DNA from: Deltaproteobacteria bacterium
GTDB taxonomy: Bacteria > Myxococcota_A > UBA9160 > UBA4427
NCBI GenBank assembly: GCA_019310975.1
Contig: JAFDDH010000020.1
Coordinates: 1 to 55,313, forward strand
Direction: 5' to 3'
DNA length: 55,313 nt
Every line of letters starts with the position of its first letter. The stretch's first letter is position 1. The notes under the pieces are model-generated. The model saw only the letters and a program-made list of their open reading frames with translations. It was not told the origin of the DNA and searched no databases. Made by a program: the position numbers and the translations under genes. Of this stretch, positions 36,941-45,102 are shown piece after piece.

Positions 36941-36967
36941 GAACGCGTAAAACTGGAACGCGTTTCA
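36941..36967. promoter_or_regulatory. TetR-type operator candidate: doubled GGAACGCGT with palindrome TGGAACGCGTTTCA
   Basis: GGAACGCGT occurs twice in 27 bases, 6 bases apart. The second copy forms TGGAACGCGTTTCA (36954-36967), palindromic at 12 of 14 positions. It fits the TnnAACnnGTTnnA pattern known for KstR-like TetR regulators of sterol or acyl-CoA genes. It lies 80 bases before the first acyl-CoA dehydrogenase. No regulator gene is adjacent; function is inference. Confidence 0.45.
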
Positions 36968-37046
36968 CTCGGCCCAGACCAGGACCCAGTCCCAGAAGCC
37001 GAGCCAGCCGCGCCGGCCACAGACCGGTCACCACCCGGGAGATCCG

Positions 37047-38225
37047 ATGCGCATCGCCTATACCGACGAGCAGGAGTCGCTCCGGCGTGAGATCCGCGCC
37101 TACTACGACAAGCTCTTGACACCCGAGATACGCAAGCAGCTCCAAAAGGGTCACGGCACTGGCGAGACGATGCGCGCCATCGTGCGCCAGATGGGCGCCG
37201 ACGGCTGGCTCGGCATTGGCTGGCCAGAGGAATACGGCGGTCAGAACCGCTCCGCCATCGAGCAGTTCATCTTCTTCGACGAGTCCATGCGCTCGGGCGC
37301 GCCGGTCCCAATGCTCACCATCAACACCGTGGGCCCCACCATCTATCGCAACGGCTCCGAGGAGCAGAAGACGTTCTTCCTGCCCAAGATCCTCAGGGGC
37401 GAGATCCACTTCTGTATCGGCTATACGGAGCCCGGCGCCGGCACCGACCTCGCCGCCCTGACCACCCGCGCGGATCTCGAGGGCGACGAGTACGTGATCA
37501 ACGGCCAGAAGATCTTCACCAGCCTGGCCAGCGACGCCGACTACATCTGGCTCGCCACGCGCACGGATCCCGACGCGGCCAAGCATGCCGGCATCTCGAT
37601 GTTCATCGTCGACATGGACGCGCCTGGCGTTACGGCCGAGCCGATGCAACTGCTCAGCTCACACGACATCTGCACCACGTTCTACGACAACGTGCGAGTG
37701 CCGGCTTCCCGACTGGTGGGCGGCAAGAACAAGGGCTGGAAACTGATCACCAGCCAGCTCAACCACGAGCGCGTGACCATCTGCTCGCCCGGCATGCTCT
37801 CGGCCTGCTACGACCGAGTGCTCGAGTGGACACGCGAGACGAAGATGACCGACGGACGACGGGTGATCGACCAGGAGTGGGTACAGATGAACCTGGCCCG
37901 CGTGCACGCCGGGCTGCACTTCCTGCGCCTGATCAATTGGAAGGTCGCCTGGTCGAGCACGCAGGGGAGGCTCGATCCCGCCGACGCCTCCACGACGAAG
38001 GTCTTCGGTACCGAGTACTACCTGGAGGCCCTGCGTCTGATGATGGAGGTCATGGGCGAGCGCGCCTATCTGGCCAGCGGATCCCAGGACGCCTGCGTCG
38101 AGGGCTACTGCGAGACCCTCTATCGCAGTCTGCTCATCCTGACATTCGGCGGCGGCACGAATGAGATCCAGCGTGACCTGATCGGCCTCTTCGGCCTCGG
38201 ACTCCCGCGCATTCCTCGGCACTAG
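37047..38225 (+). CDS. Acyl-CoA dehydrogenase
   Basis: 392 residues. It shows the three-domain ACAD layout: helical MRIAYTDEQESLRREIRAYYDKLL, the beta domain with FCIGYTEPGAGTDLAAL and YVINGQKIFTSLASDADYIWLATRTDP, and a helical C-terminus ending LILTFGGGTNEIQRDLIGLFGLGLPR. It is a cytosolic FAD enzyme making the alpha,beta-double bond of an acyl-CoA. The paired paralogue downstream and the AACGCGTT operator suggest an alpha2beta2 FadE-type enzyme as known for steroid side chains in actinobacteria; substrate unknown. GGGAGA precedes the ATG. Confidence 0.9.
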   Translation: MRIAYTDEQESLRREIRAYYDKLLTPEIRKQLQKGHGTGETMRAIVRQMGADGWLGIGWPEEYGGQNRSAIEQFIFFDESMRSGAPVPMLTINTVGPTIYRNGSEEQKTFFLPKILRGEIHFCIGYTEPGAGTDLAALTTRADLEGDEYVINGQKIFTSLASDADYIWLATRTDPDAAKHAGISMFIVDMDAPGVTAEPMQLLSSHDICTTFYDNVRVPASRLVGGKNKGWKLITSQLNHERVTICSPGMLSACYDRVLEWTRETKMTDGRRVIDQEWVQMNLARVHAGLHFLRLINWKVAWSSTQGRLDPADASTTKVFGTEYYLEALRLMMEVMGERAYLASGSQDACVEGYCETLYRSLLILTFGGGTNEIQRDLIGLFGLGLPRIPRH

Positions 38226-38268
38226 ACTGCAACACTCGCTGGCCACGCCGGCTAGCAGCTCTGGCCGG

Positions 38269-38346
38269 CACTCTGGCTGACCACTCTGACCGGACACTCC
38301 GGCCGGACACTCTGGCTGGCCACTCTGGCTGGCCACTCTGGCTGGC
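38269..38346. repeat. 13-bp tandem repeat (CACTCTGGCTGGC, 6 copies)
   Basis: Six exact-length units (the last three identical) fill the gap between the two acyl-CoA dehydrogenase genes, ending about 33 bases before the second start. Confidence 0.92.
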
Positions 38347-38379
38347 CACTACAATCGACAAACGATCGGAGACATCCAC

Positions 38380-39504
38380 GTGGACTTCGCATTCACGGAC
38401 GAGCAGACCGCCTTCGCGGACCTGGCCGCGCAGATCCTCGGCGATGGCACCGCACCGGAACGCCTGCGCGCCATCGAGGACCGGGACGGCCCGCGCTTCG
38501 ACGCGGAGCTCTGGAAGCGGGTGGCCGAGTCGGGCCTGTTGAGCATCGCCATCCCCGAGGCGTATGGCGGTGCCGAGCAGAGCTTCTTCGAGCTCGCCCT
38601 GGTGGTCGAGCAGGTGGGCCGCACCACGGCACCCATCCCGCTGCTCGAGACGTTGGTGCTGGGCGCCCTGCCCGTCGCCGAGTTCGGCAGCGAGAATCAG
38701 AAGCAGGCGATTCTGCCCGCTGTCGCCGAGGGGCGCATGATCCTCACCGCGGCGCTGGTCGAGGACCAGACCGATCCGCAGAGGCCCGCCACGCGCGCCG
38801 AGACGATGGGCGACGGCCTTGCGCTCCACGGCAAGAAGGTCTGCGTGCCGGCGGGCGAGATCGCCGACCGTGTGCTCGTGCCGGCCAGCCTGGACGACGG
38901 CCGGGTGGTGATCTGCCTGGTGGATCCGAGTGCGAGTGGCGTGCGCGTCGAAGCGCTGACCACCACGAGCGGCCAGCCCGAGGCGAGCCTGACGCTCGAG
39001 GGCGTGGCCGTGGCCGCAGGCGACGTGCTCGGCGACGCGGATCGAGGCGCCGAGATTCTGAATTGGATTCGCGAACGCGGCACCGCAGCGCTCTGTTCGC
39101 TCTCGCTCGGCGTGTCCGCCGAGGCGCTGCGCTTGACTTCCGAGTACACCAAGGAGCGCAAGCAATTCGACCAGCCGATCGCGATGTTCCAGGCGGTGGG
39201 GCAGCGGCAGGCCGACGCCTACGTGGATACCGAGACCGTCCGGCTCACGTCCTGGCAGGCGGCGTCGCGACTCGGCGAGGGGCTGCCCGCCAGCGAGGAA
39301 ATTGCAGTCGCAAAATACTGGGCGTCCTTCGCGGGACAACGCGTGGTGCATACCGCCGTACATCAGCACGGTGGGATGGGGGTCGACCGCGACTACCCGC
39401 TGCACCGCTACTTCCTCTATGCGAAGCAGCTCGAGCTTCAGCTCGGCGGCGCCAGTCACCAGCTGCGCAAGCTCGGCAAGATGTTGGCCGACGGCACCGC
39501 CTGA
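38380..39504 (+). CDS. Acyl-CoA dehydrogenase, second paralogue
   Basis: 374 residues, GTG start. MDFAFTDEQTAFADLAAQIL and FFELALVVEQVGRTTAPIPLLE give the N-terminal helices. The middle domain is divergent, lacking the usual YTEPGAGTD segment and reading LTAALVEDQTDPQR instead. The C-terminal helices are conserved (YTKERKQFDQPIAMFQAVGQRQAD; HQHGGMGVDRDYPLHRYFLYAKQLE). Such a divergent partner next to a canonical one is typical of two-subunit ACADs, where only one subunit keeps a full active site. It is separated from its partner by the 13-bp array. Confidence 0.88.
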   Translation: MDFAFTDEQTAFADLAAQILGDGTAPERLRAIEDRDGPRFDAELWKRVAESGLLSIAIPEAYGGAEQSFFELALVVEQVGRTTAPIPLLETLVLGALPVAEFGSENQKQAILPAVAEGRMILTAALVEDQTDPQRPATRAETMGDGLALHGKKVCVPAGEIADRVLVPASLDDGRVVICLVDPSASGVRVEALTTTSGQPEASLTLEGVAVAAGDVLGDADRGAEILNWIRERGTAALCSLSLGVSAEALRLTSEYTKERKQFDQPIAMFQAVGQRQADAYVDTETVRLTSWQAASRLGEGLPASEEIAVAKYWASFAGQRVVHTAVHQHGGMGVDRDYPLHRYFLYAKQLELQLGGASHQLRKLGKMLADGTA

Positions 39505-39570
39505 TCCAGGGGCAGGTCGATCGCCGCGTCGACCGCAAGAGCAGGCCGAACGGCCGAGGGAAGGGATCGC

Positions 39571-40770
39571 ATGGCGTCCAGCGCGAGACAACCTGCTCCA
39601 AAGGGGCGCAGCCGATCCACCCTCGCAGTCCTCTTCAGCGTCATCATCATCGACCTGATCAGCTTCGGGATCGTGATCCCGATCCTGCCCGCCTACGCCA
39701 AGACGCTCGAGGCCTCCGCGACGGTGTTGGGGCTCATCGTCGCCACGCATGCCGCGCTGCAGGCCCTATTCGCACCCTTCTGGGGGCGACTCTCCGATCG
39801 CATCGGCCGGCGGCCCGTCATGCTCGTCACCATGGCCGGCACGAGCGCTGCGCTGCTGATGCTGGGACTGGCCGAATCGATAGCAGCGCTCTTTGCCGCG
39901 CGCGTGCTCTCCGGCCTCTTCGCTGCCAACATCAGCGTGGCCACCGCCTATGTGGCCGATGTCACCGACGAGTCCGAGCGCACGCGATGGATGGGCATGA
40001 TCGGCGCATCGTTCGGAATCGGCTTCATCCTGGGCCCGCTGCTCGGCGGGCTGCTCGCGCCCTACGGCTACGGCGTGCCCATGTTCGTGGCCGCGGGCAT
40101 GGCGGCGCTCAACTGCGCATACGCCACCCTCGTGCTGAAAGAGCCGCCTCGCCACAGCGATAAGCCGCGGGGGCGCGGCGGCCTCGCCCTACTCCGAACC
40201 GACCCCTATGCGGCGCAGCTATGCTTCACGAACCTGCTCTTCACGGTGGGTGTCTCGCAGCTCGAGGTCACCTTCTTCTACCTGATGAACGAGCGCTTCG
40301 GCTACGGGATCCAGCAAGTGGCCTTCATCCTGGTGGCGATGGCGCTGGTGATGGCGGGCATCCAGGGTGGCGGCATGCGCGCCCTGGCGGAGCGCTTCGG
40401 CGAGAAGAGGCTGCTCGTAACCGGTCTCTTCTGCATGGCGCTGGCCTTCCCGGCCATCCCGCGCATCGGAAGCGTCGGCCTGCTCCTGGTGCCACTGGGC
40501 GTGGCCGCAGCGGGCCGAGCCATCGCGCAGCCGCCGATGACGAGCTTGATCTCGATGCGGACGGATTCGATGAATCGTGGCGCCGTGATGGGCGCCTACC
40601 AGTCAGCGGCCGCGATCGCACGCATTATCGGACCGATGCTCGCCGGGCTGCTCTACGACTTCAGGACGGCGACACCCTTCTACCTTGCGGCCAGCCTCTT
40701 CGTGGTGAGTGCGCTGCTCTCGATGCGGCTGCGTGACGTGGATGCGGCCCCGAAGGTGCAGCCCGCCTAG
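39571..40770 (+). CDS. MFS transporter (DHA1/TetA-like)
   Basis: 399 residues with about 12 hydrophobic segments. The major-facilitator signature between helices 2 and 3 is intact (GRLSDRIGRRPVMLVTMAG), and the motif AARVLSGLFAANISVATAYVADVTDESERTRWMGMIGASFGIGFILGPLLGG is of the DHA1 drug:H+ antiporter type; I read it in its parts ARVLSGLFAANIS and FGIGFILGPLLGG. It is an inner-membrane exporter of a small molecule. AAGGGA precedes the ATG. It lies 66 bases after the second acyl-CoA dehydrogenase, so it may belong to that unit. Confidence 0.9.
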   Translation: MASSARQPAPKGRSRSTLAVLFSVIIIDLISFGIVIPILPAYAKTLEASATVLGLIVATHAALQALFAPFWGRLSDRIGRRPVMLVTMAGTSAALLMLGLAESIAALFAARVLSGLFAANISVATAYVADVTDESERTRWMGMIGASFGIGFILGPLLGGLLAPYGYGVPMFVAAGMAALNCAYATLVLKEPPRHSDKPRGRGGLALLRTDPYAAQLCFTNLLFTVGVSQLEVTFFYLMNERFGYGIQQVAFILVAMALVMAGIQGGGMRALAERFGEKRLLVTGLFCMALAFPAIPRIGSVGLLLVPLGVAAAGRAIAQPPMTSLISMRTDSMNRGAVMGAYQSAAAIARIIGPMLAGLLYDFRTATPFYLAASLFVVSALLSMRLRDVDAAPKVQPA

Positions 40771-40780
40771 CTGCCTCTGC

Positions 40781-40809
40781 TTGCGGTGGATCCCACCCCC
40801 GAATAAACT
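40781..40809 (+). promoter_or_regulatory. Candidate promoter for the HNH nuclease gene
   Basis: TTGCGG, 17 bases, TAAACT (40804-40809) reads toward the HNH gene. It predicts a start of transcription near 40816, which favours translation from GTG 40869 over GTG 40815. Confidence 0.35.
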
Positions 40810-40868
40810 CGTTCGTGGGGGAGAATCGAGAGGTTGAAGCCCATCCTGCGTGGGGCGGGTCGGTCCGC

Positions 40869-41555
40869 GTGAGCGCGTACCGGCGACCCGTCATTCCGTT
40901 CAGTGAGGCGCCCCGCGGCACATGCCGCTGGTGTGGCGAATCCATCCTCCATCCGAAGGGCTCCAAGGAAGGCGAGCTCGACCGGCGGCGCCGCTGGCAT
41001 CCCGCCTGCGTGGACGTCTACAACGCCAGCGACCCGCGCGAGGCACGCCGGCGGGTGCGCAGGCGCGACCGCGGCCGCTGCGCGGACTGCGGAGTCGACA
41101 CCTACGCGGTCAAGCGCGAGGTGCGCGGCAAGGGGATGACACGCAAGCTGCGCGAGCGCGGCTACGTGCCGCGGCGCTCGCTCTGGGAGCTCGACCACAT
41201 CGTCCCCCTGATCGACGGCGGCAGCCACGCAATCGACAATCTCCAGACACTCTGCACCCCCTGCCACAAGCAAAAGACAGCAGCCGAGGCGCGCGAACGG
41301 TCGGCGCGCACGAGGCAGACTTCGTCGACCGAGGCGCCGAGCTCGTCCGAGCCGGCCGGCGCCCGCGAGCCCGCGTGTGCCGACCTTCCCGACACTCGGC
41401 TCAACCCGCAGCTCGGCCCGCGACTCACCCCGCCACGCAGTCCGCGCCTCAGTCCTCATGCACGAAGCGGCGACCTCGATGCGCTGCTCGATCATGCATC
41501 GCGCCTGAACGAACGCGTTCACGCGATGCTCGATCGCTTTCGAGTGCCTCGCTGA
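40869..41555 (+). CDS. HNH endonuclease-domain protein
   Basis: 228 residues from GTG 40869; GTG 40815 would add 18 residues. An N-terminal zinc-ribbon-like CRWCGESIL with WHPAC and a second pair CADCGVD surround the fold. The nuclease motif is LWELDHIVPLIDGGSHAIDNLQTLCTPCHKQKT: the His of DHI, the Asn of DNLQ, the His of CHK, with Cys pairs holding structural zinc. The C-terminal third is Ser/Pro-rich and disordered-looking. No partner methyltransferase or phage gene is near, so repair or general DNA processing is as likely as defence. Confidence 0.85.
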   Translation: MSAYRRPVIPFSEAPRGTCRWCGESILHPKGSKEGELDRRRRWHPACVDVYNASDPREARRRVRRRDRGRCADCGVDTYAVKREVRGKGMTRKLRERGYVPRRSLWELDHIVPLIDGGSHAIDNLQTLCTPCHKQKTAAEARERSARTRQTSSTEAPSSSEPAGAREPACADLPDTRLNPQLGPRLTPPRSPRLSPHARSGDLDALLDHASRLNERVHAMLDRFRVPR

Positions 41556-41626
41556 GGGCCCGGTCGGGCGGATTCGGTTAAGATCCCGCCCGGCGACGCC
41601 ACTCCCCGGTCGCCCAGGAGCGATTC

Positions 41627-42649
41627 GTGTCCCAGGATCTCGAAGCCACACTCGCCGAGGCGAAGCAGAAGATCCTCGCCTGCGAGAGCGCTCACGCCCT
41701 CAAGGACATCGAGCGCATATACGTGGGCAAGAAGGGTGTGGTCGCGGGCCTGCTGGCGAAGATTCCGGGATTGCCCGCGGCGCAGCGCCGCGATGCCGGC
41801 AAGACGGCCAACCAGCTCAAGCAGGCCGTCCTGCAGGCGGTGACGGCTCGACAGGGGGAGCTCGCCTCGTCAGAAATCGAGGCCCAGCGCAGCGGCGCCG
41901 GCTTCGACGCCACACTGCCTCCGGGCCGCACGGTACGCGGCTCGCTGCATCCGATCACGCAAGTGACACGCGAGCTCGAGGATCTCTTCCAGTCCATGGG
42001 CTATCAGGTGCTCGACGGGCCCGAAGTCGAGCTCGACTACTACAATTTCGAGGCTCTCAATATTCCGGCCAACCACCCGGCGCGCGACAGCCACGACACC
42101 TTCTTCTGCGAGGGCGACGGTCACCTCGTGATGCGCACTCACACCTCGCCCGTGCAGGTGCGCGCGATGGAGCGGCTAGAGCCGCCTTATCGCATCGTCG
42201 TGCCCGGCAAATGCTTTCGCCAGGAGACCACCGACGCCAGCCACGATCACACCTTCCACCAGATGGAGGGGCTGGTCGTCGACAAGGACATCTCCGTCGC
42301 GCACCTGATCGGTGCGATGAAGACGTTGCTGCGCGGGATCTTCGGCCGCGATCTCGAGGTGCGCCTGCGCCCGGGCTACTTCCCCTTCGTCGAGCCCGGT
42401 TTCGAACTCGACGCGCGCTGCCCCTTCTGCGATTCGGGTTGCAGCGTGTGCAAGCGCACGACCTGGATCGAGCTCCTGCCCTGCGGCCTCGTGCATCCCA
42501 ACGTATTGCGCGCCGGCGGGCTCGATCCCGACGAGTGGGGGGGCTTCGCATTCGGTCTCGGGCTATCTCGACTGGTGATGCTGCGCCACGGCATCGACGA
42601 CGTGCGGCATCTACTGGGCTGCGACCTGCGCTTCTTGGAGCAGTTCTGA
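41627..42649 (+). CDS. pheS: Phenylalanine--tRNA ligase alpha subunit
   Basis: 340 residues, GTG start with AGGAGCG upstream. An N-terminal coiled coil (LEATLAEAKQKILACESAHAL ... QLKQAVLQAVTARQGEL) is followed by the class II catalytic core: LHPITQVTRELEDLFQSMGYQVLDGPEVELDYYNFEALN (read in parts HPITQV and MGYQVLDGPEVE), RTHTSPVQVRAM, the motif-2 region GKCFRQETTDASHDHTFHQMEGLVVDK, and the end GFAFGLGLSRLVMLRHGIDDVR. It charges tRNA-Phe as an alpha2beta2 complex with PheT. The stop overlaps the pheT ATG (TGATG). Confidence 0.97.
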   Translation: MSQDLEATLAEAKQKILACESAHALKDIERIYVGKKGVVAGLLAKIPGLPAAQRRDAGKTANQLKQAVLQAVTARQGELASSEIEAQRSGAGFDATLPPGRTVRGSLHPITQVTRELEDLFQSMGYQVLDGPEVELDYYNFEALNIPANHPARDSHDTFFCEGDGHLVMRTHTSPVQVRAMERLEPPYRIVVPGKCFRQETTDASHDHTFHQMEGLVVDKDISVAHLIGAMKTLLRGIFGRDLEVRLRPGYFPFVEPGFELDARCPFCDSGCSVCKRTTWIELLPCGLVHPNVLRAGGLDPDEWGGFAFGLGLSRLVMLRHGIDDVRHLLGCDLRFLEQF

Positions 42650-45081
42650 TGTACGTCTCCTACCGCTGGCTATCGCGCCACGTCGACCTCACGGGCATAA
42701 GCCCGGAGCAGCTCTGCGACGACCTCACCCTCTCCACCGCCGAGGTCGAGGGGCTCGAGCGCTTCGCCCCGCACCTCTCCGACGTGGTGGTGGGATCCGT
42801 TTTGGCGCGCGAGAAGCACCCCGACGCCGACAAGCTGAGCGTCTGCACGGTGGATATCGGTCAGGGCGAACCGGCCACGATCGTGTGTGGCGCGCCCAAT
42901 GTGGCCACCGGCCAGAAGGTGGCGGTGGCGACGCCCGGCACCGTGCTGCCCGGCGACTTCAAGATCAAGAAGTCAAAGATTCGCGGCGTCACCTCGGCGG
43001 GCATGATCTGCTCGGTGAGTGAGCTCGAGCTCGGTGACGAGCACGACGGCATCTGGGTATTGCCAGACGAGGCCGCAGTCGGTGTCCCGGTCGCCGACGC
43101 CCTCGGCGTGGACGATTGGGTGATCGAGATCGACAATAAATCCCTCACGCACCGTCCCGATCTCTGGGGCCACCGCGGCATCGCCGGCGAGCTGGGCGCC
43201 ATCTACTCGCGCGCGCTGCAACCGCTCTGCTTCGAGATGCCCGCACACGGCCAGGCGACCCCCTACCCCGTCCAGATCGAATCCGAGGCCTGCTCGCGCT
43301 ACGTCGCCCTGCCGATCGACGGCGCGCGCGCCCAGACCTCGCCGGACTGGCTGCGCTGGCTGCTGCTCGCGATCGGACAGCGCCCCATCGACCTGCTCGT
43401 CGACCTCTCGAATTTCGTGATGCTCGACATCGGGCAGCCGAATCACACCTTCGACCGCCAGCGACTCTCCGACCAGGGCATCACGGTGCGCATGGCCAGC
43501 GCCGGCGAGACGATGCAGACCCTCGACGGCGAGGAGCGCAAGCTCCAGCCGAGCGACCTGCTGATCTGCTCCGACACGCAGCCAGTCGCATTGGCGGGCA
43601 TCATGGGCGGCGAGGGCTCAAAGGTCGGCGACGACACCAAAGCCCTGCTGCTGGAGGTCGCGACCTTCGACGCCACCACCGTTCGCCGCACGTCGTCGCG
43701 CCTCGGCCTGCGCACGGACTCGTCTGCGCGATTCGAGAAGAGCCTCGACCCGACGATGCCGATGCGGGCCGCCGCCTACTTCGCGAGGCTCCTGCAGGAG
43801 ATCCAGCCCGAGGTCAGCCTGCCCGCCGCCCCCACCGACGCCGGCGACTGGACGGATCCCGCGCACTCGCTGATGCTGCGCACGGAGCGCGTTCGCCAGG
43901 CCCTGGGCAAGCCCATTCCGGACGAAGAGATCGGGGACATCCTCGGGCGCCTCGGCTTCGTCGTAGAGGCACAGAACGACGGCTTCGCGGTGGGCGTGCC
44001 CTCCCCACGCGCCACCAAGGACGTCACGATCGAGCGCGACCTCGTCGAGGAAGTTGGGCGCATCTACCGCTACGGCAACATCGCGGAGCGTGTAATGACC
44101 GCGGACGTGAGACCACCGCCGCCCGACGAGCGCCGCGTCTTCGTACGCCGCATCCAGGATCGTCTGGCCGGTTCCGCGCACTTCCACGAGGCCATCGGCT
44201 ATTCATTCGTCGACGACGACCTGCTCGAGAAGCTCGGCATGCTCTCGCTGCCGCACGTGCGCGTCGTCAATCCCGCCAATCAGGGGCAGGACAAGGTTCG
44301 GCGTTCGATCGTGCCAAGCCTGCTCTCGGGCCTCGAGACCAATCGGCGGCGGCTGAGCGACGTGCGCCTCTTCGAGGTCGGCAAGGGCTACCTGCCCGAG
44401 CACTCGAACGATCGCGGCGAGCCGCGCGAGCGCCACCTGGTCGGTCTGGTTCTCGCAGCGCCGCCGCCCGGCAAGCAGGCGACCTTCGACGCGGATGGCT
44501 TCACCCAGCTCTACGGCGTGGTGACGGATCTGCTGGACGCGCTCGGGCTCGAGGCGCCGGAGTGGAGCGCCGGCGAGGCATTGCCGAGCTGGGCGCATCC
44601 CAACAAGGCGCTCTGCGCCCGCTATCCGGACCACGACGAGCCCGCGGTGATATTGGCCGACCTCGAGCCCGGACTGGCCCCGGCCTTCGGCCTGTCGGGC
44701 GATCTCACCAGCGACGTCGCACTGGCCGAGATCAGCCTCGACGCGCTGCTCGACGCCCCGCGCCGGGGCTCGCGTTATCGACCGATCCCGCGCTTTCCCG
44801 GCATCAAGGTGGACGTGGCGGTCGCCTTGCCGACCGAGACACCATCGGCCAGTGTGGTCGAGTCCATCATCAAGGCCGGCAAGGGCAGCGTCGCGGACAT
44901 CGAGCTCTTCGACCTCTACCGCGGCGAGAGCATCGGGGCCGACCGCAAATCCCTCGCCTACCACGTGCTGCTTCAGTCCGAGAGCAGGACGCTCACCGAC
45001 AAGGACGAGCGGAAGTTCCTGAAGCGCTTCGAAGAGCTGCTCGGCGAGCTGGGTGCGGATCTGCGGGGCGGATCCGGCTGA
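42649..45081 (+). CDS. pheT: Phenylalanine--tRNA ligase beta subunit
   Basis: 810 residues, starting at the ATG that overlaps the pheS stop. Domains in order: N-terminal tRNA-binding EMAP/OB fold (VVVGSVLAREKHPDADKLSVC, about 45-150), the B3/4 editing domain (LLLAIGQRPIDLLVDLSNFVMLDIGQPNHTFD region), the B5 DNA-binding-like domain, the catalytic-like core (EEVGRIYRYGNI; RRSIVPSLLSGLETNRR), and the C-terminal anticodon-binding FDX-ACB domain (SRYRPIPRFPGIKVDVAVALP). Full length and apparently functional. It completes the operon with pheS. Confidence 0.97.
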   Translation: MYVSYRWLSRHVDLTGISPEQLCDDLTLSTAEVEGLERFAPHLSDVVVGSVLAREKHPDADKLSVCTVDIGQGEPATIVCGAPNVATGQKVAVATPGTVLPGDFKIKKSKIRGVTSAGMICSVSELELGDEHDGIWVLPDEAAVGVPVADALGVDDWVIEIDNKSLTHRPDLWGHRGIAGELGAIYSRALQPLCFEMPAHGQATPYPVQIESEACSRYVALPIDGARAQTSPDWLRWLLLAIGQRPIDLLVDLSNFVMLDIGQPNHTFDRQRLSDQGITVRMASAGETMQTLDGEERKLQPSDLLICSDTQPVALAGIMGGEGSKVGDDTKALLLEVATFDATTVRRTSSRLGLRTDSSARFEKSLDPTMPMRAAAYFARLLQEIQPEVSLPAAPTDAGDWTDPAHSLMLRTERVRQALGKPIPDEEIGDILGRLGFVVEAQNDGFAVGVPSPRATKDVTIERDLVEEVGRIYRYGNIAERVMTADVRPPPPDERRVFVRRIQDRLAGSAHFHEAIGYSFVDDDLLEKLGMLSLPHVRVVNPANQGQDKVRRSIVPSLLSGLETNRRRLSDVRLFEVGKGYLPEHSNDRGEPRERHLVGLVLAAPPPGKQATFDADGFTQLYGVVTDLLDALGLEAPEWSAGEALPSWAHPNKALCARYPDHDEPAVILADLEPGLAPAFGLSGDLTSDVALAEISLDALLDAPRRGSRYRPIPRFPGIKVDVAVALPTETPSASVVESIIKAGKGSVADIELFDLYRGESIGADRKSLAYHVLLQSESRTLTDKDERKFLKRFEELLGELGADLRGGSG

Positions 45082-45090
45082 AGTCGGTCC

Positions 45091-45096
45091 TATACT
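45091..45096 (+). promoter_or_regulatory. TATACT -10 element placed for a leaderless amidase mRNA
   Basis: TATACT ends 6 bases before the amidase ATG at 45103, so transcription would be expected to start at the A of the ATG. No ribosome site fits in that space. No good -35 is visible. Confidence 0.35.
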
Positions 45097-45102
45097 GGGC
45101 CC

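Noticed and set aside
40869-41555. Restriction-modification or phage module around the HNH gene
   Set aside because: Neighbours are an MFS transporter and pheST; no methyltransferase, terminase or integrase.
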